Assembly (NCBI GenBank): GCA_003049465.1
Contig: PYSS01000088.1
Span: forward strand, 104,220-168,219
Length of the DNA: 64,000 bases
Source: Magnaporthiopsis rhizophila
Lineage: Eukaryota > Ascomycota > Sordariomycetes > Magnaporthales > Magnaporthaceae
Direction: 5' to 3'
Position 1 is the stretch's first letter; the number at the start of each line of letters is the position of its first letter. Shown here in pieces: positions 26,433-35,562 of this stretch. Under the pieces are notes generated by a model. It saw only the letters and a list, made by a program, of their open reading frames with translations. It had not been told where the DNA came from and searched no databases. Position numbers and translations under genes: made by a program.

Positions 26433-27102
26433 TTTATCTGATTAAAATAGGGCCAATAAATTAAGGTTAAAATTAACCCCGTAATTGGCCCAGCCCGGAA
26501 ATAACGGAAAAAAATTGGAAATAAACAAATTTGGAGGTGCGATAAGGGCCTGCGCAGTTGCTTTTTCGGCTTTTTTTTGCTTAACCTGCTTCAGTTTTTT
26601 AATATTATTAATCCCACGGCGGATTGCACGAGTTAATTTTTTATACTATTGTTTTTTTTTATTTGCAAAAGCGTTCGATTTTTGCATTTATCAACCGATG
26701 CTTTTTTTCCGCAACTTTTAGCTCCGCTTTCAGGCGGGCGTGCTAAGTGCTATAAATAAAAAGGTGCTCGGGTAATAGGCCCAAAACGTTACAATAAAAA
26801 CGGCCGAAACAAATATACCGATCGTAGCGCGATCGGTTACAGGAAAATGCGCTGCACTAAAAAAGGCTATCGGTTTTGCAATTAAAACAAAAAGGTATAA
26901 TAATAAAAAACAAAACAATAAAAGCAAAAAGGTTATTTCGACGGACGGTCGAAAATACCGGCTTACACTTTTGCACCCGGCCAAATATTTTGTTAAAAAA
27001 AAAGGGATAGGAGATGGTAAGGAAAAAAAATATTTATTATTAATAAAAGGATAGGGCTGCAGGTTTTGGCCAAAAAAATTTGGCCTAAAAAGGGAAACCT
27101 AA
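26433..27102 (-). other. Extra region between chromodomain and 3' LTR (element B)
   Basis: Counterpart of the antisense region in element A. The minus strand is open for 84 codons (26,984-26,730), beginning MAGCKSVSRYFRP and running into a hydrophobic stretch. On the plus strand 26,485-26,721 is open too, so neither frame is convincing alone. A polypurine tract AAAAAGGGAAACCTAA precedes the LTR. Confidence 0.35.
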
Positions 27103-27574
27103 TATTACAACCATAATTAGCAAAGAATAAAAGGGCTGGGGCTAACCCCCAGCAGTACGCCTTTACCCCGCAGTTATAAAGGCTAAAGAGCCGAATAATT
27201 AAGGCCAAGCTGGAAAAAGTTATATAACCCAGCTTACCTAAATAATAAATGCTATATTTGCTATAAATATAATAAATATAGCACGCCAAAATAAAGCGCT
27301 ATATTTGCTATAAATATAATAAGCATAACACAAAGAAAGGCACGGAAAAATCACAGGTATATAAAACAAAATTTTCCCTTTTTGTATTAAATAGTTCTTA
27401 ACTAAGGCCTCGGTATCAGTTAACCTAAATTAGCTCCAAGGCAACCCTTTGGGCAAATAATCGAGATCTTTATTATTACTCCAGTTCCCCAGCACAAGCA
27501 ACCTTGTGAAGATCATACTGCTCAGCACCTCTCCTAGCGTACCCTACCCTAGGAGCAGAGAACCGTTTGTAACA
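27103..27574 (+). repeat. 3' LTR of gypsy element B
   Basis: 472 bp, starting TATTACAACC (mutated TGTTACGACC) and ending intact in GTTTGTAACA. Its left half is mutated like the rest of the element; its right part (from about 27,420) is nearly unmutated. Confidence 0.9.
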
Positions 27575-27689
27575 TATAATTACCAGGGTTGGTAATAAGT
27601 ATGATATATCAGGGATAAATATATCACGGTTNTATAATTACCAGGGTTGGTAATAAGTATGATATATCAGGGATAAATATATCACGGTT
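27575..27689. repeat. Identical 57-bp duplication around a single N: probable assembly seam
   Basis: Positions 27,575-27,631 and 27,633-27,689 are identical, both running from TATAATTACC to ATATCACGGTT, and are separated by the only ambiguous base in the window (27,632). The duplication belongs to the right piece of the element A 3' LTR. With one copy and the N removed, that LTR is 482 bp, equal to its 5' partner. Confidence 0.85.
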
Positions 27690-27992
27690 AGCGCTAGGTT
27701 GATATATTCGATCAGGAAAATCATAATATATCACTTATAACAAATATAGCACAAACAAAGTATGGAAGGATCGCAGGTATATAAGGCAAAGGTTTTTTTA
27801 TCGTGTTAAATAACTTTAACTGAGATTTTGGCATTAATTAACCGAAGTTAGCTCCAAGGCACCCCTTTGGGCAAGCAATCGAGATTTTTGTTACCACCCC
27901 AGTTCCCAGCACAAGGCAATCTTGTGGAAACCGTACTGCTCAATACCTCTCCTAGCGTACCCTACCCTAGGAGCAGAGAACCGTTTGTAACA
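27633..27992 (+). repeat. 3' LTR of gypsy element A, right piece
   Basis: 360 bp from TATAATTACC to CCGTTTGTAACA, followed by the ATTAC target duplication. It is much less mutated than the 5' LTR (CTCCTAGCGTACCCTACCCT here, versus a T- and A-converted version at about 13,770-13,795). Confidence 0.88.
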
Positions 27993-27997
27993 ATTAC

Positions 27998-28819
27998 TTA
28001 TTTATAAATTTTAAAAAATAATATAAAATATATTATTTTATTTTAATTCTCTGCGAACTTTCTTTATATATTAATTAATGTAAAACTCCTTTTAGTTATA
28101 ACGTAATAAATTTATAAAGGTGCCTTCCATACAAATTTTGTATTGACATGGGTTTTTCCGATTGACCCAGAGTTTTTTTACCGCACCTTTTGAGGGGGCC
28201 CACCAAGCACAGGCCCCAAGTAGTATCTCGTTTCCGATTTATTGCGGTGCCATCTTAGTTGTGGAAGGGTCGTTAAGAGAGGCCAACGTCGAGAAAGCGA
28301 CAACCACGAAGGGAAATTCAAACTTCTCCTTGCACGGCTGGCGGGAAACTACTGATAGCTGGCTGAAAGTCCACCTTTTGAAATCCGAGATTGGAGAGCT
28401 CCGTCAAGGATGCTAGGGGCATGCTGCATTCCACCTTCCACGATCAGTGGATTGTTGGTTTTGTTCTTTTTGCATGATCCTGAAATATGAGGCCTCTAGC
28501 CAGAGGCCACCGGGGCGATTAGGACTGCCATATCTTGTCGAGGCAGCATCTCCACATTCTCTAACATCACTCCAATGCCGAAGAGTTCCCAAATCAAGTG
28601 TGTCCCATTCAATATTTCGCCGCTTACAGACCAAGCGATGTTCAACTAAAAACTGCTAGAATTAATGCATCGAAAAATCTCCGTTCTTGCGTGCGATAAC
28701 GCGGCCATTTTTCTCCTCTGTTCCGTAAAAACGGCGTCCACTAGAACCCACAAGCGCCGAATGGTAGTATTTAGATCTCCTCCGGCTTTGCTCGGTGACT
28801 GTGCTTTCTCGGCGACAGT
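27998..28819. other. Transition from repeat block to genes, no gene seen
   Basis: AT-rich to about 28,130, then normal composition. Short overlapping open frames on both strands show no family resemblance. It holds the 3' flank of the carotenoid oxygenase gene. Confidence 0.5.
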
Positions 28820-31181
28820 TCAGACACTGGGCTTGGCTTTCATGTGAGCCCCATGGAAGCCCATCCCGATGGGGAAATCCAGCTCGGCCCTGCCAACCTC
28901 GACCATGATCTTGGCATCGAGGCACACGAGGTAGCTCGTGCCCTTGTGGCCGTCGAGGACCACGCTCAGGAGGCAGCCATCGTCCTCCTCAGGCTCGTCA
29001 TCCGCGCTGGCCAGTCCTTGGCTGGCTTCTCCCTCAGCAGCAGCAGCGGTAGCCGGGGCACTGATCTCGCTGGACGCAGACGATGACGAGGAAGAGGACG
29101 AAGAAGACGACGAGCTGGACGGCCGGGGCTTCCGCTCGTCTGCGGCCGGCGTCACCAGAGGAGGCGCGCCGCGGGGCCGGGGCAGGAAGATGGCCTCTCC
29201 GGGCGTGTGCCCGTGCGGGTTCTCCCAGAACGTCGCTCCGGGACGGCCGGCGGCCTCGGCGTCCATGTCGGTCTTGACGAGGGTGTCGGTCAGGGTGTTG
29301 AGGCCGCGCGTGCCCTGCGACCAGACGTACCGGTGCCGCCTAGTGGCCTTGGCCGAGTTGATGATGGGCAACTCGCCGGCCCTGGGGCTAGGGATCCGGA
29401 GGATTCTGCCGCCGGCAGCCCCACCATCGGCGGCTTGGGTGGGCGCAGTGCTGGCCAGGCCGAGGTGGTTCTTCACGAAGTCGGGCCAGATTTCCCGTGA
29501 TGTGATTTTGACACCGGGCTGGTTCGTGCCGGGTCCAGAGGCGGGGATCGAGAAGACATAGCGGCCCAGGCTGGGGAGCGAGTTTGAACGTCGCTCCGGG
29601 TCTCGCCAGAAGGCGTCGCCGGCCCCGTCTCGGTTGAGGATGACGTCGTAGTATAGGCCGTTCAGGATGTCACGGCTATCGTAGTCGACCATATCACAGG
29701 TGATTTGCCAATGCGGCTTGTCTTTTATCGCGGCATCGATCGTCATCTGGGTTCCTCCTGCAAGCTTGGAAGCCCCGTGTTCTTTCTGTGGAGTACCGTT
29801 GGGCTGTCCCGGGGCATGCTCCTCCTGTCCTGCAGAGAGGCTCGTTTCGGCACTGTCCTCCCATGCGTTGATTGTGTGGAAGTAGAACGTAGCCTTCGTC
29901 TCCCGGATCGCGACAACGCCACGTCTTGCGGCGGTACGGTCGATAAATATCCACTTGGTGGTCTGGCTCGGATCGAAGGCCGCGAGCGACTCGACAACGT
30001 TGCCGTGCAGCATCACGGCGGCGCCCTTGTAGGCCACATGAGCAACAGAGAGGCAGAGGATGATGTGGCGCTCGGTGAGAAAGAACGAGTGCATGTATGT
30101 AGGTTCGATGGCCCTGTGGGCGAACCTCGCGATAATCTCGGTGGCGCCGTCGACGGCGTCGATACGGAAGATGCGATACTGTATGGTTTGTCTATTGTCA
30201 GAGATCCGAGTAGCTCTTTCACTCCCAAAAACGTCACGCACTGAGCCGGGCACTTACGGTAGGGTTCAGGCCAACTTCGAGGTTGTAGTTGTATATGTCG
30301 CCGGTGATCGGGTCTCGAGCGGCATGAGCACACGAAAAAGGCCCAGTAAGCTCAGGATGCAGCTTTTCCTGTGTGGCAACACCCAGACGCTCCAGTGTGG
30401 TCTTGTCCACGAGGCTGATGCTGCTAGTATCGGTAAGCATCCACATCGTGTTTAACTGGTGCCCGGCAGCCGCCGGCATGCCGGTGTTGGATCCGCTGCC
30501 GCTCTTGACGACGAGGACGTCCTCCCTCTCCAGCTGTATTGGCGGTTGCTCCAGCACGGTGACTGCGATGTTCTCGAGCCCACGGCTGACCTGGGACGCA
30601 CGGCCGAATGTGGCCCTCTTGAATGTCGACATGATCTTGCCGAAGAGGCCGACACAAGGGTCCGATCTCTGCGCGAACGAGAAGAGGCGGTCGTCACCCT
30701 TGCTCTTGATCCAGTTGACGATGTCGTCTGACTGGCGGCGCGACGTGTACACGACCCGGGTCTTCTGGCTCCGGGTCGGGTTGCCGTCGTTCTCGAGCTC
30801 GGCGGCGGCTGCTGCGGGCGGGACGGGGATGATGTCGAACCGGTGGGCGTGTCCCAGTCCGTCAAACCAGTGGGAGATCTTGAGGGTGCCCGTTGGCGTG
30901 CCCCGAATCTCCGACTCTCCGGGGCCGGTGCGGAAGAGCGAGCCCGCGGCCCAGGCGGGGATCTCACCCGAGACTTTCATCTCGACTGGGCCGCGCTCCT
31001 CTCGCAGGCCGAGGAGCTGTAAAAGCGGGTTAGTCGAGATGATTAGCTCATGGTTATTTCCGCGATGGAAAGGGAATCGAATTCTTACGCCGGGCGCGTT
31101 GGGCCAGTCCTCGAAAGAGACGCTCTCGGCGTCTCGCAGGGCGAACATGTCGGCGGATGAGGGCTTCGTGGTGGTCACCAT
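28820..31181 (-). CDS. Carotenoid cleavage oxygenase, CAO-2/CarT-like
   Basis: Exons 31,181-31,089, 31,016-30,258 and 30,178-28,820 (736 aa); introns of 72 and 79 nt have GTAAG donors and CTAAC/CTGAC branch sites. Members of this non-haem iron family cleave a polyene double bond with O2; CAO-2/CarT cleave torulene in neurosporaxanthin synthesis. All four expected iron ligands are visible: His262 (CAHAARDP), His314 (MHSFFLTE), His385 (FHTINAWED) and His726 (GFHGAHM). Other hallmarks are AAGSLFRTGPGE, HWFDGLGHAHRFD and a DPC..LFGKIMS segment typical of CAO-2. A Ser run plus an acidic Ala/Glu-rich insert lies before the last 60 residues and makes it longer than usual. The first intron is 3n and stop-free, so it could be misread as coding. 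Torulene as substrate is inference; the family call is firm. No carotenoid synthesis genes are nearby. Confidence 0.9.
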
Positions 31182-33702
31182 TTGTGATGGCGATATCGGT
31201 GTATATCGGCTTGTAATTTTGATATGGATATTCCTGGCTAGGATATGGGGAGTTATGGCCTGGGATAGATGGACGAAAAAAGAAGAATCCTTAAACAGCG
31301 GGAAAGAAAGCGAGGGTTTCCTTTTTCTTTTGGTTCTTATGATAGAAAAACATGTGTGGCCGTAAAACCAGAATTCTCTAAGAGGGAAGGAGCAGCCCGC
31401 TCAGGCTGCAGGAAGGTGTGAAGAAAGAAGGTTTTCCGCGATGCTCATCCCGTGGCTTACAGGCTCGATTCAAAGGCCGGCACAATGCAGAGCACATACC
31501 AGAGGACCACCTATTTTATATAGGTGAAAAGTTGCAGGTATGCAAGGAGACTAGCAACGTAGCATGGTGGGTGGGCTTGGGGTCAATAAAAAGATAATCA
31601 CAACAATAAAAAGGTGAACTGAAAAGCACAGGATGGATGGGTGAGGCGAGTTGAATAGCCCTGAATCTTTGCACTTACAGGCGGAGCCACTTGATTGTCC
31701 ACGTCAACCGACGCTCAGTGACGAGGACGGGGAGAATGGGGCATATATGGGGACGAGAGTGACTGGATGGGATATTTGAATCATGAGACTCCAGATGGTG
31801 GAGTTTTGTTGTTTTGATTATGGGCGGTGATAGCGCCCTCGCTCTTACAAAAAAAATCCCTTTATTATACGGCAGGGCGTGTAGGAGCGTGGATATGGGT
31901 CTGTTCCGAAGTCAAAGTCGAGATGTGGTCGGGGAGGATGGATTGATATCAATGATGCCTCTGCTAGGCTATTTTTATCAGCTTCTGCACGTCATGTCTT
32001 AGATGGGGGAGGACAGCGCCAGTCTCTTGTATGGAGGATGGCTATATGTCGCAGGTGAACGATTGATTGTAAAAAAGCATGGTTTGGGTGTGGATTTGTG
32101 GTGCCAATGGAAGGGTCTAAATATTAATATGAATACGGTCAACATGCCTGCGTTTTTTATCAGTCACAGTGGCTGGCGCCCACTGGAATGACCTCCCTAC
32201 TCAGGAGCCACTGACACGAACTCTAGGATTAAGAAATATAATGTGCTAATTACACCTTGCAACGGAGGAAGGCGGCCAGGGACAGAGGAAGACCGGGTGC
32301 CAACAAATACCAGGCAGCGGTGATGGGAATCGTGGAGCCAGAGTGACAGGGCTAGTAACGGAGATCCATGTGGCACACGGTCTGATATATCCCATCGCAA
32401 ATTGGCACCAAACGGGAAATAACGACGCTCGGGCATGCGGGGAGGCGAGCCCAGGCGAGGACCCGAGGAAGCGACGAGCCGCTGCGGAGAGCTGGTGGGT
32501 GGCTTGGCTGCAGCAGGTGGGCTTGTGGACTTTGCGTTTCGTTAATTCGCCGTCACGTAACACGACTTTGGACCAGTCACGGAGGATGCCGGACACATCC
32601 ATGGGGCGCTTTCGATCTTGGCGTCCTTTTCCGAGCTTGGCACGTCCGTCTTTGTCCATGGTAAGCGAGAGGCGTTGGAGCCAACGATCGGGGCGCCGCA
32701 TGCAGTCTAGCTCCGGGAAGCCCAACGTGGGTGGGTGGTTTCAGGAGCCGGAGTTAGGCCGGATCTCGAAATTGACAGGCCTGGTTATCCCAGCGAGCGG
32801 CCATGCTTAGCTCGACCCTTTGCTTCTCATTCACATTGGGCGAAAGCGAGGGAGGCGACCATCCAGGCATTTATGAGAGGCTTTGTGCCCTAAAGAGATA
32901 GGTAGGTACCTGCCTAGGTACTAGCTATGGAGGAAAACAGCTGCCAGTACGAGAATTGTGCGTCTCTCATGGGAGTCGTCGACGGCTCGCCACGGTCAAA
33001 TATTACGCATTTCCCGATTGGATTTGTGTCGGGCGCTAATTAAATTAATCACATTCGAGACAAGCTTGCAACCCGTGGACAATAGGGACTCATTCCCTGC
33101 ACGGCAGGGGTCAGCTTCTGACTCTTGGCTGACTGGTCTGGCTTTGTGACGTCAAGTCCAGCCTGGAGTAAGATCTAGGCGCGCTATATTAGACAGCCGT
33201 CGGCGTCGGACGTTGCGTTGGCTGAACCAGTTGAGGAGGGGCATTTCGAGATGGCTTGGTGGATCTTGCAGTGGGGTCTCCACGCAGCAAGAACCACCTC
33301 AGACAAACCCGGCAAGCATTAGGACTGGTTTGGCACTAATCGCCATCCACTGCCAAACGACGCCGAGGCTCACGAGAACCGTCTTGCGGCCGATACCCGC
33401 GTGGCGGAAGCGACGTTGGGGAAGAGCTTTACGAGTAGGGAAGACGGGGGAGTTGTAGGTCGCTAGTAGGCTGTTTATCGAACCCGTCGATCCCGAGGTG
33501 ACCTTTGCCTCCGTTCTCCAAGACGACGTAGTAACCGCGTCGAGCTCGACAGTAGCGTACCTACCTTACCTTTAAGCGTCGTACTCGGCGTCGGAAGTAT
33601 TGCGTCGGAATCGTAGGCGTTAGCGGCTTTCGGCGTCGGCGGCGTCGGCGTCACCGCTAGCGGTAACGGCAACGGCGGCGGCGAGCGGCGTCACCGGCGG
33701 CT
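31182..33702. other. Divergent intergenic region, 2.5 kb, no gene recognised
   Basis: It separates the minus-strand carotenoid oxygenase from the plus-strand GAL80-like gene, so it should hold both promoters. Overlapping open frames at 32,246-32,810 occur on both strands and look like chance. TAGGTAGGTACCTGCCTAGG at about 32,899-32,918 is a palindrome-like motif. From 33,460 to 33,700 the sequence becomes CpG-rich, with repeated CGGCGTC and a CCGCTAGCGG palindrome directly before the GAL80-like start codon. Confidence 0.5.
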
Positions 33703-34139
33703 ATGGGGGTCCGCGTCCGAGTTGCCGTAGTCGGCCTTTCGCCGTCGGACGAGGGCTCCTGGGCCGAAGAGTCACATCTGGCCTACCTACGCTCGCCCCT
33801 GGGCCTCTCCCACTACGAAATCGTCGCCCTCCTGAACCCAACCGTTGACGACGGCGTGGCCACACGCGAGCGCTTCGGCCTGGACCCGGCCGTCGTCAAG
33901 ACGTACGCCGACCCCCACGTGCTGGCCAAAGATCCGGATATCGACCTCGTCGTCTGCTGCACCACGGCACGCGCCCACGCCGCCGCCATTGGGCCCTCGC
34001 TGCGCGTGGGCAAGGCGGCCTACGTCGAGTGGCCCGTTGCTGGCAGCCTGGCCGCGGCGCTCGAGCTGTCTGAAGACGTCGAGTGCGGCCGCGCCGCCAT
34101 GCCCATCGGCGTCAGCACCAGCGTCGGCAGCCCAGACGA

Positions 34140-34173
<34 letters not shown>

Positions 34174-35286
34174 GGCAACCACCACTACCACAGCGTAGGC
34201 AGCAGCGGCAGCACCAGCACCAGCGGCAACGACGGCGACAGCAACGACAGCCACCCCCACCACTTCCGCCAGCCCATCGTCAACGTCGGCAGGAGGCTCG
34301 GGGCCGACAGCAGCATTATCGGGCTGCAGGGGCGCCTGAGCCCCGTCGTGCTCAAGATCAGCGACCTGCTAGACTCGGGCCGTCTCGGCCGCGTGCTGAG
34401 CAGCGACGTGCGTGCGTTTGGGTCCAGGGGCGCGCGAGACTCGGTCCACCGGTCCATGGCTCACAGCGCCGATCGAGCGGACGGCCGCAGCCCCATCACC
34501 GAGGTCATGGCCCACACGATCGACTACGTCCACAAGGTGCTGGGCGAGTTCGAGAAGGACACGGTCCGCTGCCGCATGCAGCTGCAGCGGCGCACGGTGC
34601 GTCTGCTCGGCAAGGCGGCCGCTGCCGCCGGCGGGTCGAAGGGGAAGGGGAAGGCTCGGGCGGCGTCGTCGGCTTCGGAGATGGAGTCGGACGTGCCGGA
34701 CCTCGTCGTGCTGCACGGCCAACTGGCGGCGGGCCGGCAGCAGCAGAGGGGTGGCTGGTGCTCGGGGCCGGGCCCGCGCGGCAGCGTCATCGTCGAGGAC
34801 GGCGCGACGCTGTCCATGATGTACCGGTCCGGCCCGCCGTTCAAGGGCGAGCCGGCGTTCGTGTGGACCGTCAACTGCCAGCGGGGCGAGATCCTGGTGA
34901 CGAACCCCGAGAGGCCGTACCTCCACTCGGACTCGTACGCGGCCCCGGGGCTGGCCGAGCTCGACGAGCACGGCCGCAGGTGGTTGCGGCCCGAGACCAT
35001 CACGATCCGGGTGCACGACCACCAGCGGGACGAGGTCACCAACATCCACTGGGACTGGGAGGACTGGCAGAAGCAACTGCCTGTGCGGGCGCGCGTGGTG
35101 GCCCGTCTGTGCGAGCGGTTTCGGAGGCGGTGGGTAAAGTCCCTGAAGGAGGGCTAGCGAGGAGTCTCGGGCGGCCAGGGCACCATGTTCGAGGACGACG
35201 ACTGGCCGCGGATCGAGGACGGCGTGACGAGGATGAGGCAGCTGGACGAGCTGTTTAAACAATACGACAAGCAAGCAAGGACCTAA
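33703..35286 (+). CDS. GAL80-like Gfo/Idh/MocA-family oxidoreductase
   Basis: The N-terminal Rossmann fold reads VAVVGLSPSDEGSW.ESHLAYL, followed by HYEIVALLNPT and DIDLVVCCTTARAH; the C-terminal half has GLQGRLSPVVLKISDLLDSGRLGRVLSSDVRAFG and TIDYVHKVLGEFEK. This is the NAD(P)-binding family that includes the yeast regulator Gal80 and many fungal sugar or polyol dehydrogenase-like proteins; the actual role is unknown. An insert of about 80 residues (Asp run from a (GAC)n repeat, then Ser/Gly/Asn/His) interrupts the domain near residues 145-200. A TAG at 35,155-35,157 would give 484 aa, but the same frame continues for 42 codons with a plausible family C-terminus (DWPRIEDGVTRMRQLDELF). A 45-nt GTAAAG...CCAG intron (35,134-35,178) would remove the stop in frame and give 512 aa. 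I chose the longer model. Confidence 0.8.
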
Positions 35287-35387
35287 GAACATGAGCTGAC
35301 TATTCATTATGATGTTATGTCTTACGAAGCCTATGAACAACAAGCGGCAGCAGTCGATATACCTACACTCGAAGATACCTAGATACT

Positions 35388-35541
35388 CTCGTCGCAAAGA
35401 CTAGAAGCGGCACAATAAACAGACACCATCAAGATTGTAAGAATCAATCTGCCTCTCCTCCTACCCTCGTCGCAAACACTACAAGCGGCCCAACAAACAG
35501 ACACTGTCAATCTGGTAAGCAATCGATCTATCTCTCATTCT
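35388..35541. repeat. Two-unit tandem duplication of about 78 bp
   Basis: Units start at 35,388 and 35,466 with CTCGTCGCAAA and share AAGCGGC and AACAGACAC at the same spacing. It lies in the short convergent spacer between the GAL80-like gene and the aminotransferase, so it probably falls in 3' untranslated sequence of one or both. Confidence 0.7.
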
Positions 35542-35562
35542 CTAGTCTAGCTGCAGAAGGCT

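Larger units (their letters stand above)
20334..27574 (+). mobile_element. Ty3/gypsy chromovirus B, nested in the 3' LTR of element A
   Basis: 7,241 bp with two 472-bp LTRs (20,334-20,805 and 27,103-27,574) and a TATAA target duplication (20,329-20,333 and 27,575-27,579). Termini are TGTTAC...GTAACA. The internal region is collinear with element A (gag, RT, RNase H, integrase, chromodomain) and closely related to it, but more of its frames are broken. It inserted after element A, so A is the older copy. Confidence 0.92.
13334..27992 (+). mobile_element. Ty3/gypsy chromovirus A (outer element), split by element B
   Basis: A 482-bp 5' LTR (13,334-13,815), a decayed gag-pol with a C-terminal chromodomain, and a 3' LTR in two pieces (20,207-20,333 and 27,633-27,992) separated by element B. 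The whole is flanked by a 5-bp duplication ATTAC (13,329-13,333 and 27,993-27,997). LTR termini are the inverted repeat TGTTAY...RTAACA. Without element B, its TATAA duplication and the 58-bp seam at 27,575-27,632, the two LTRs are both 482 bp. A polypurine tract AAAAGGGAAAACCTGA precedes the 3' LTR. Stop codons throughout show it is dead. Confidence 0.92.

Noticed and set aside
1..28000. CRISPR arrays, prokaryotic operons or a viral insertion
   Set aside because: No regularly spaced repeats or such genes; all recognisable content is fungal LTR retrotransposon.
28413..28925. Small open frames next to the carotenoid oxygenase 3' end
   Set aside because: They overlap each other on both strands or overlap the antisense strand of the oxygenase, with no supporting motif.
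32246..32810. 155-159 codon open frames on both strands in the 2.5-kb spacer
   Set aside because: Mirror-image open frames with no family resemblance are expected by chance in GC-rich DNA.
33787..35397. Long minus-strand frames opposite the GAL80-like gene
   Set aside because: Shadows of the GC-rich coding strand; the plus strand carries the recognisable oxidoreductase domain.
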